Shown here: positions 1 to 3,564 of the stretch, piece after piece
How the letters are laid out: each line of letters starts with the position of its first letter
How positions within the stretch are numbered: position 1 is the first letter of the stretch
Source of the DNA: an uncultured Spirochaetaceae bacterium
GTDB lineage: Bacteria > Spirochaetota > Spirochaetia > Sphaerochaetales > Sphaerochaetaceae
Length of the DNA: 6,060 bases
NCBI GenBank assembly: GCA_946414625.1
Contig: CAMKPI010000097.1
Location: 1-6,060, forward strand
Reading direction: 5' to 3'
Translations under genes and position numbers: made by a program
The notes under the pieces: model-generated
Seen by the model: only the letters and a program-made list of their open reading frames with translations
What the model was told of the DNA's origin: nothing
Database searches by the model: none

Positions 1-235
1 AATAGACAATAAACAAAAGAACCATTTGCGGCATGATTCGTACAATTTCCAGATATATTCGAAAGACAACTGTCAATATTTTGTTCTTCAGCGTCATCAG
101 TACACCGATAATTGATCCAAGAATAATGCTGATTATTATGGAAATCAGGCTGATTCGGAGTGCTGCAAGGAGTCCTGAAAGCAGTCTTATAAAATTTGTT
201 CCTTTGAAGAGGACGTCAATTCCCAAATTCTGCAT
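1..235 (-). CDS. Polar amino acid ABC transporter permease, second subunit (partial, 3' end off the window)
   Basis: This is the N-terminal 78 residues of an inner-membrane permease; the rest lies beyond the left edge. It begins MQNLGIDVLFKGTNFIRLLS, followed by a long hydrophobic segment rich in Ile and Leu (about residues 20-48) and then LEIVRIMPQMVLLFIVY. That last stretch corresponds to the family's E-x-x-R-x-x-P-x-x-x-Q/L-L-x-x-x-Y element after the first membrane helix of HisM/GlnP-type permeases. The ATG at 235 lies inside the end of the preceding permease gene (20-base overlap) and has a strong Shine-Dalgarno at 243-250, which argues for translational coupling. Two different permeases in tandem suggest a heterodimeric channel. 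The family is clear from the sequence; the substrate is not visible in this protein and is inferred only from the leader upstream of the operon. Confidence 0.85.
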   Translation of the reverse strand, partial: MQNLGIDVLFKGTNFIRLLSGLLAALRISLISIIISIILGSIIGVLMTLKNKILTVVFRIYLEIVRIMPQMVLLFIVY

Positions 236-875
236 GTCGAAGCCTCCTTTCCAGCACGTATCCAAGAATGGATACAGGTAAAAGCATAATCAGATAGAAA
301 AAGACCAAAAGGACAAGACATTCAATGGTTTTGGCATACATTCCGATAAGATCTTTTGCAGTAAACATCAGGTCCATAAGGCTTATTGTAGAAAAGACGC
401 TCGTTTCCTTTAATAAAAAAATTACATTTGCCGTCAGACCCGGAACGCTTGATGTTACCGCCTGAGGGAAAATTACGTGACAGAAAACCTGTCTCCGGGT
501 CATGCCGAGGCTTTCTGCGCTTTCATACTGAATTTTGGGAACGTTGTCCAATCCGCTGCGAAAGGTTTCCGTCATATATGCTCCGCCTAATAGTCCTAAG
601 CCCCAAGTGCCGCAGGTTTCAGGAGAGAGGTGTATCCCGATTTTCGGTAATGCAAAGTAAATGAAAAACAGCTGAATGAGGAGAGGCGTGTTGCGAAATA
701 GCTGTGTATAGGCGGATGCAGCACTTTTGGCAATCGGAATTTTAAAATGTACTATTGCGGCTCCAAACAAACCAATTGCAACTGCAATAGTGATGCCCTT
801 CCAGCCTATACGCATCGTTAAAAGAAGTGCTTCATTATATAAAGGGAGATAAGATACCATCTCTTTCAAGTCCAC
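216..875 (-). CDS. Polar amino acid ABC transporter permease (HisM/GlnP type)
   Basis: This is an inner-membrane subunit of an amino acid importer, 219 residues, the normal size for the family. Hydrophobic segments lie near residues 27-45, 64-77, 91-102, 149-160 and 186-207. The element RNTPLLIQLFFIYFALP (61-77) is the family's R-G/N-T-P-L-L-x-Q-L-F hallmark. The cytoplasmic EAA loop that docks on the ATPase is ESAESLGMTRRQVFCHVIFP (118-137), followed by LLKETS (154-159). The start is a GTG at 875 with GGAGG 9 bases upstream; the next Met, at residue 6, has no such site. Its 3' end overlaps the next permease by 20 bases. It lies 464 bases downstream of the binding-protein gene, an unusually wide gap for such an operon. 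A cystine or related amino acid substrate is inferred from the Cys-rich leader peptide, not from this protein. Confidence 0.92.
   Translation of the reverse strand: MDLKEMVSYLPLYNEALLLTMRIGWKGITIAVAIGLFGAAIVHFKIPIAKSAASAYTQLFRNTPLLIQLFFIYFALPKIGIHLSPETCGTWGLGLLGGAYMTETFRSGLDNVPKIQYESAESLGMTRRQVFCHVIFPQAVTSSVPGLTANVIFLLKETSVFSTISLMDLMFTAKDLIGMYAKTIECLVLLVFFYLIMLLPVSILGYVLERRLRHAEFGN
243..250 (-). promoter_or_regulatory. Shine-Dalgarno of the second permease
   Basis: The leftward strand reads AAAGGAGG, 7 bases before the ATG at 235. It lies within the coding sequence of the upstream permease and fixes the start of the overlapping gene. Confidence 0.8.
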
Positions 876-884
876 AGCTTCGTA

Positions 885-889
885 CCTCC
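885..889 (-). promoter_or_regulatory. Shine-Dalgarno supporting a GTG start
   Basis: GGAGG on the leftward strand lies 9 bases before the GTG at 875. It supports that start over the ATG five codons further in. Confidence 0.7.
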
Positions 890-955
890 GTGTGGTTTAT
901 TGGTTCTGTGACAATTCGTTTATCAAAAGTTCTCCGTCAGGCTGCGTTGGCTGGG

Positions 956-969
956 TATTCGCGATGCAA
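956..969 (+). repeat. 14-base dispersed repeat, copy 1
   Basis: TATTCGCGATGCAA matches positions 1230-1243 with a single mismatch (G for A at the eighth base). Flanking similarity is weak. Origin unknown. Confidence 0.4.
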
Positions 970-1006
970 ACAGGCTCAAGGATTTTTTCCGTGGGTTAAA
1001 TCACGC

Positions 1007-1048
1007 TGAGTTCTCCTGGACAAAGAATGCCGCGGATTTCCAGAGGAA
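1007..1048 (-). repeat. 42-base intergenic direct repeat, copy 1
   Basis: The core at 1009-1036 matches copy 2 (1086-1113) at 25 of 28 bases, including the shared GGACAAAGAA and GCCGCGGA blocks. Its ends (TTCTCCTGGA and TCCAGAGGAA) can pair with one mismatch and one wobble, so the unit can fold into a hairpin. On the leftward strand, the frame aligned between copies reads FLWKSAAFFVQENSA and then a stop. There is no start codon or ribosome site, so it is probably a decayed or dispersed repeat and not a gene. Confidence 0.7.
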
Positions 1049-1083
1049 GTGCGTCACTCCAGTTGAAAGGGCGGCATTATTCG

Positions 1084-1125
1084 GAAGTTCTCTCGGACAA
1101 AGAAAGCCGCGGAACTGACGAGAAA
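1084..1125 (-). repeat. 42-base intergenic direct repeat, copy 2
   Basis: The unit begins 77 bases after copy 1. The aligned leftward frame reads FLVSSAAFFVREN, close to copy 1. The arms differ from copy 1 but still pair (TCTCG with CGAGA), so the hairpin potential is kept although the arm bases changed. Confidence 0.7.
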
Positions 1126-1229
1126 GGGAAAACTGCCCTCGTTTTTTTGTAACAGGTTTCGTTTTTTAGTTTGAATATATCGCTGTTACGCATAGAAGAC
1201 CTATTATGTTTTCCTCCCGCTTGCCGGAT

Positions 1230-1243
1230 TATTCGCAATGCAA
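1230..1243 (+). repeat. 14-base dispersed repeat, copy 2
   Basis: TATTCGCAATGCAA is the partner of 956-969, with one mismatch. Confidence 0.4.
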
Positions 1244-1287
1244 TGACAGTGCCTTTACATAACCGTGCAGGATAGACGTTAATTCCG

Positions 1288-1310
1288 TGGCAGATGTTTA
1301 TTGGCAGATG
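1288..1310 (+). repeat. Tandem 9-base direct repeat
   Basis: TGGCAGATG occurs at 1288-1296 and 1302-1310, separated by TTTAT, just downstream of the binding-protein stop codon. The second copy also forms a 5-bp hairpin (CAGAT/ATCTG, 1305-1318). The hairpin lacks the T run expected of a strong terminator. Confidence 0.4.
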
Positions 1311-1339
1311 ATTATCTGTTTAAGTTTCTTTGTCTTCGG

Positions 1340-2227
1340 TTAAAACTTTTTCACGCTGTTTTCTACAGCACCGCCTTCTACAACGAGATTGTCTTCGTAA
1401 TCTCTTCCATAGGTGTCCAGAAGGGTTTCTTCATAATCTTTATGGAAGAAATTCTCCTTGCCGAGTGTAATGATTTCATCATTCAGCCAGTTTAGAAGCG
1501 TCTCGTTGCCCTTTGTAACTGCTGCTGCAATGGTGTCAGCATTGCCGAGAGAAGGAATGCCTACTGTGTAGCCGGGATTTTCAATGGCAAACGCAATAAC
1601 CTCTGTGTTGTCATTTGCCCATGCAACCCCGTTTCCATTCTCAAAGGCAGTTTTTGCCCCTGCATATGCGTCATATTTTTGCAGCTTGATATTCGGATAA
1701 TTTTTTTCAAGGTATGTTTCGGCAGTTGTACCGGAGATTACAATTATTTCGTCTTCGGCCTTAATCTGGTCAAGACTGGTAATTATTCTTCTGTTATGAG
1801 ATACAACACCCAGCGCAACGTTCATATACGGGAGCGCAAAGTCAACCTCTCGAGATCGTTCTTCAGTTACTGTGAAGTTTGCAAGAATGATATCTACTTT
1901 GCCGGTCTGTAGATATTCTATGCGGTTAGCCGCTTCGGTTGAAACATAATTGATTTTTACGCCAAGGTCCTTGCCAATACGATTGCCATAGTAGATATCG
2001 TAACCCTGATATTCACCATTTTCATCGACATAACCGAAAGGACTTTTATCGGAAAATACACCGATGTTGATAGTTCCGCTTTCTTTTATTTCGTTTACTG
2101 TTCGGTAGATAACTTTTTGTGAAGTTTTATTGGCCTCTGTATGTTTTGCTTTGCAGCCAGTAAGAGACGCAATTGCAAGTATTAGAAGAAGGAGTGCTGA
2201 CTCTGTAATTTTAAGAAATTTTTTCAT
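1340..2227 (-). CDS. Amino acid ABC transporter substrate-binding lipoprotein (SBP family 3), probable cystine/cysteine binder
   Basis: This is an extracytoplasmic receptor of 295 residues that captures a polar amino acid and delivers it to the two permeases encoded downstream. The N-terminus MKKFLKITES plus a Leu/Ile-rich core ends in the lipobox LTGC, so the mature protein is a lipid-anchored Cys. The mature domain carries family-3 hallmarks: INIGVFSDKSPFGYVDENGE, then GYDIYYGNRIGKDLG, then GKVDIILANFTVTEERSREV, then DFALPYM. The upstream in-frame ATG at 2242 has no ribosome site, while GAGG at 2237-2240 sits 9 bases before 2227, so I chose 2227. It is preceded by a Cys-codon attenuator leader and followed by a 464-base gap before the permeases. 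The family is sure. Cystine specificity is inferred from the leader peptide; closely related proteins bind other amino acids. Confidence 0.92.
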   Translation of the reverse strand: MKKFLKITESALLLLILAIASLTGCKAKHTEANKTSQKVIYRTVNEIKESGTINIGVFSDKSPFGYVDENGEYQGYDIYYGNRIGKDLGVKINYVSTEAANRIEYLQTGKVDIILANFTVTEERSREVDFALPYMNVALGVVSHNRRIITSLDQIKAEDEIIVISGTTAETYLEKNYPNIKLQKYDAYAGAKTAFENGNGVAWANDNTEVIAFAIENPGYTVGIPSLGNADTIAAAVTKGNETLLNWLNDEIITLGKENFFHKDYEETLLDTYGRDYEDNLVVEGGAVENSVKKF

Positions 2228-2291
2228 AATTATTAACCTCATTATTTGATATTAGATGTTCTATTTACATCGAAGGAATGAACCCGTATGT

Positions 2292-2325
2292 AAAAAAAAA
2301 CCGGGGCTTTTTGGAAAGCTCCCGG
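2292..2325 (-). terminator. Intrinsic terminator in the leader of the transporter operon (attenuator)
   Basis: Read leftward, the arms CCGGGAGCTTT (2325-2315) and AAAGCCCCGG (2310-2301) form a 10-bp stem with one bulged A and a CCAA loop. A run of nine T follows (2300-2292). It lies 65 bases before the binding-protein start and downstream of its promoter. It would therefore stop transcription before the operon unless its 5' arm is captured by the antiterminator helix. Confidence 0.88.
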
Positions 2326-2421
2326 GCAAGTGGCTTTATAACATTTCAGCTTGACAGCAAAATATTATGCTTTGATGCATTGCAAAACAGATGAACGCAT
2401 TTGGCTGAATTTACCCGGGAG
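2319..2421 (-). promoter_or_regulatory. Antiterminator helix competing with the leader terminator
   Basis: On the leftward RNA, CUCCCGGGUAA (2421-2411) pairs over 11 bp, with one G-U wobble, with UUGCCCGGGAG (2329-2319). The second strand includes seven bases of the terminator's 5' arm, so the two structures exclude each other. Inside this helix, UUCAGC (2409-2404) pairs with GCUGAA (2350-2345), which contains the stop codon of the leader peptide. A ribosome that reaches the stop would disrupt this inner helix and favour termination. One stalled at the Cys codons would leave the antiterminator free to form. Confidence 0.72.
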
Positions 2422-2477
2422 AACAGTATTCCGCTACAACACAAAGTAGAACTGTGAAAGGAATCTATTCGATACAT
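2346..2477 (-). CDS. Cysteine-rich leader peptide (43 residues), probable attenuator peptide
   Basis: This short reading frame starts at ATG 2477 and ends at TGA 2348-2346. It has an excellent Shine-Dalgarno (GGAGG, 2490-2486, 8 bases upstream), and its start is about 27 bases from the predicted transcript start. It begins MYRIDSFHSSTLCCSGILFS and has adjacent Cys codons at residues 13-14 (TGT TGT, 2441-2436), with further Cys at 27 and 32. Four Cys in 43 residues is far above normal protein usage. The tandem Cys codons lie in a small hairpin just before the antiterminator strand, the position expected for a ribosome-stalling sensor. No signal peptide or domain is recognisable. The likely role is cis-acting: scarcity of charged tRNA-Cys stalls the ribosome and lets the transporter operon be transcribed. 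The function is inferred. The frame could be fortuitous, but ribosome site, position and codon content agree. Confidence 0.68.
   Translation of the reverse strand: MYRIDSFHSSTLCCSGILFSRVNSAKCVHLFCNASKHNILLSS
2423..2455 (-). promoter_or_regulatory. Early leader hairpin over the tandem Cys codons (pause/protector hairpin)
   Basis: On the leftward RNA, ACAGU (2455-2451) pairs with ACUGU (2427-2423), and inside it CUAC (2449-2446) pairs with GUAG (2437-2434). The UGU UGU codons lie in its loop and 3' arm. The hairpin ends directly before the antiterminator strand starting at 2421, matching the 1:2 pause hairpin of classical amino acid attenuators. Confidence 0.55.
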
Positions 2478-2510
2478 TGCTTTTTCCTCCTTTTTTAATT
2501 TGTCAGAGTC

Positions 2511-2539
2511 ACTATAGTTTTATTTGACTATTTAGTCAA
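2511..2539 (-). promoter_or_regulatory. Sigma70-type promoter of the transporter operon
   Basis: Read leftward, TTGACT (2539-2534), a 17-base spacer and TATAGT (2516-2511) are near consensus. The predicted start is near 2504, giving a leader of about 275 bases before the binding-protein gene, with the leader peptide starting almost at once. The -35 box is one half of a GACT/AGTC palindrome. Confidence 0.78.
2524..2539. promoter_or_regulatory. Palindromic operator candidate for the divergent Rrf2 regulator
   Basis: TTGACTATTTAGTCAA is a perfect 6-bp-arm palindrome with 4 central bases. It overlaps the -35 box and spacer of the transporter promoter. The GACT...AGTC core resembles the type 1 site of the Rrf2-family protein IscR, which has 5 central bases. 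A bound dimer would block initiation. That this regulator binds here is inferred from family and adjacency. Confidence 0.6.
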
Positions 2540-2584
2540 TAGGAAAATAGGAAAAATTTTTTCTTGATTTTTCCTATTTCCTAT
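2539..2584. repeat. 46-bp inverted repeat between the divergent promoters, possible second operator
   Basis: Left arm 2539-2557 and right arm 2567-2584 are complementary over 18 bp with a single extra A in the left arm, around a 9-base centre. Each arm contains two spaced copies of AGGAAA (or TTTCCT on the right). It covers the -35 box and spacer of the rightward regulator promoter, so it could mediate autoregulation. There is no gene 3' end here, which argues against a terminator role. Confidence 0.6.
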
Positions 2585-2593
2585 CAGTAGAAT
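2564..2593 (+). promoter_or_regulatory. Probable promoter of the Rrf2 regulator gene
   Basis: TTGATT (2564-2569), an 18-base spacer and TAGAAT (2588-2593) face right, with a start expected near 2600. It lies back to back with the transporter promoter, their -35 boxes about 24 bp apart, and inside the inverted repeat 2539-2584. Confidence 0.55.
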
Positions 2594-2616
2594 AGGGCGG
2601 ATAAAGGGGGCTTGCT

Positions 2617-3024
2617 ATGATTTCAACCAAAGGGAGATATGCAATCCGGTTTATGATGGACTTAGCTGAACAGCCGGAAGAATATCCGGTTCCGCTGGAA
2701 AACATTGCATTGCGGCAGCGAATATCCAAAAAGTATTTGGAAGCAGTTGTTAATCTGCTGGTGAAAGCAAAGCTTGTAAAAGGGACGAGTGGAAAAGGAG
2801 GGGGCTATCGTCTGGTGCGTAAACCCTCGGAATATACAGTTGGTGAAATTTTAAAAATTACAGAGGGTACAATGGCAACGGTTGCATGTTTGGAAGAGGA
2901 TGCAGAAGCTTGTTCGAGAGAAAAGGTTTGTAAAACTCTGCCAATGTGGAAAAAATTCGATTCTATGGTTCATGATTTTTTTTACGGCATTACAATTGAC
3001 GATCTTGTAAATGGAAATATATAA
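2617..3024 (+). CDS. Rrf2-family transcriptional regulator with three-cysteine (Fe-S type) motif
   Basis: This is a 135-residue winged helix-turn-helix regulator, the usual length for the family. It starts MISTKGRYAIRFMMDLAEQP, the Rrf2 signature. A recognition region follows at about 28-48 (IALRQRISKKYLEAVVNLL), then the wing GTSGKGGGYRLVRKPSEYTV (56-75). Three cysteines at 91, 99 and 105 (C-x7-C-x5-C) sit where IscR and NsrR bind a [2Fe-2S] or [4Fe-4S] cluster; the spacing differs slightly from IscR (C-x5-C-x5-C). The start at ATG 2617 has AAGGGGG upstream. The gene is divergent from the amino acid transporter, and two palindromes lie in the shared promoter region. Likely role: iron-sulfur, redox or cysteine-responsive repressor of the transporter and itself. 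CymR, the cysteine regulator of Firmicutes, is a relative, but lacks this cluster motif. Family sure; effector and targets inferred. Confidence 0.92.
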   Translation: MISTKGRYAIRFMMDLAEQPEEYPVPLENIALRQRISKKYLEAVVNLLVKAKLVKGTSGKGGGYRLVRKPSEYTVGEILKITEGTMATVACLEEDAEACSREKVCKTLPMWKKFDSMVHDFFYGITIDDLVNGNI

Positions 3025-3149
3025 AGGTGAATATATAAAAGCTGACTAAAAATTTGCTGAATGGCATGCTGACACTGAAATCTGTATCTGAGTTATGGGG
3101 AGTGATTTGATTGAATTAGTGGGTTGAATCTGTGAGTCGAAGCGTATTA

Positions 3150-3302
3150 CTGACGGCACAGAGCTTACCCTTTAAAATTGAGTCTTTATACAGGATAGTG
3201 CGTTTGAAGCGGCACAAACAGTTTTTTGAATAGGTATAAGAGGGACCATATGCATTGAAAACTTTATCAAGGCAAGGTTGATACGCAGATTTGTGCCGTC
3301 AG
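3150..3302. repeat. Widely spaced inverted repeats sharing CGGCAC
   Basis: CTGACGGCAC (3150-3159) is the exact reverse complement of GTGCCGTCAG (3293-3302). A third related element, CGGCACAAA (3210-3218), is complementary to TTTGTGCCG (3290-3298). The two upstream copies could compete for the same downstream partner in RNA. This may be chance or a remnant of a small mobile element. Confidence 0.4.
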
Positions 3303-3384
3303 ATGCTTTGTGTGTAAAAACTGTGTATGATAGCCTGAAGTCTGACTGTGAGAAAAAAGTAATTTATTCTTCTGAAAAAGCTGT

Positions 3385-3434
3385 AGACAAAAGAGAGGCG
3401 TGAATATAGTCACGCCTCTCTTTTGTCTGTTTTT
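3385..3434. terminator. Perfect 19-bp hairpin, bidirectional intrinsic terminator
   Basis: The arm at 3385-3403 and the arm at 3410-3428 are exact reverse complements (core AGAGAGGCGTGA), with a 6-base loop. TGTTTTT follows on the rightward strand; leftward, the stem is followed by ACAGC and TTTTT. It sits between the convergent regulator and EF-G genes and can stop transcripts from both. Confidence 0.85.
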
Positions 3435-3564
3435 AGATATTTACTTTTAATTCGCTGCAAACAGACCCGCCTGTTTTATGTATTGAACGTCTGTGTGAGT
3501 CTGCCTTTCAGCCTCTTTTTTTAGGTTCAATTTTTATGTTTTTGGCAAGTCATGCGAAAAGAGA

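Larger units (their letters stand above)
876..1339. other. 464-base gap inside the transporter operon, no supported gene
   Basis: The gap separates the binding-protein stop from the first permease. No reading frame in it has both a start codon and a plausible ribosome binding site. It carries two 42-base imperfect direct repeats (1007-1048 and 1084-1125), a pair of 14-base near-identical elements (956-969 and 1230-1243), and a tandem 9-base repeat (1288-1310). No strong leftward terminator or convincing promoter is visible, so read-through from the binding-protein gene into the permeases remains likely. The repeat content suggests an inserted or decayed element. Confidence 0.6.
3025..3564. 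other. 540-base intergenic region between convergent genes
   Basis: I see no convincing gene on either strand; frames of up to about 50 codons exist but lack start codons and ribosome sites. The region contains inverted repeats around a CGGCAC motif (3150-3302), a very strong bidirectional terminator (3385-3434) and a small 6-bp hairpin (AAACAG/CTGTTT, about 3463-3480). It may hold decayed sequence. Confidence 0.6.

Noticed and set aside
1119..1148. Rightward terminator (short GGG/CCC hairpin followed by seven T)
   Set aside because: The stem is only about 4 bp and there is no rightward gene upstream to terminate.
1004..1185. Leftward small protein containing both repeat copies (SAAFFV-type peptide)
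   Set aside because: The two copies are in different frames relative to each other, and no start codon with a ribosome site precedes either.
2228..2242. Binding-protein start at ATG 2242
   Set aside because: It has no ribosome site, and five extra residues would precede the normal MKK signal-peptide start. ATG 2227 has GAGG at 9 bases.
2292..2504. T-box or known metabolite riboswitch as the leader element
   Set aside because: There is no T-box GGTGG antiterminator motif and no SAM-I, lysine or glycine aptamer core that I recognise. The leader is occupied by a translatable frame with a strong ribosome site. An unknown aptamer inside the antiterminator helix cannot be excluded.
3230..3402. 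Rightward frame of about 55 codons ending in the terminator hairpin
   Set aside because: There is no ATG or ribosome site and no recognisable family. It ends within the hairpin.
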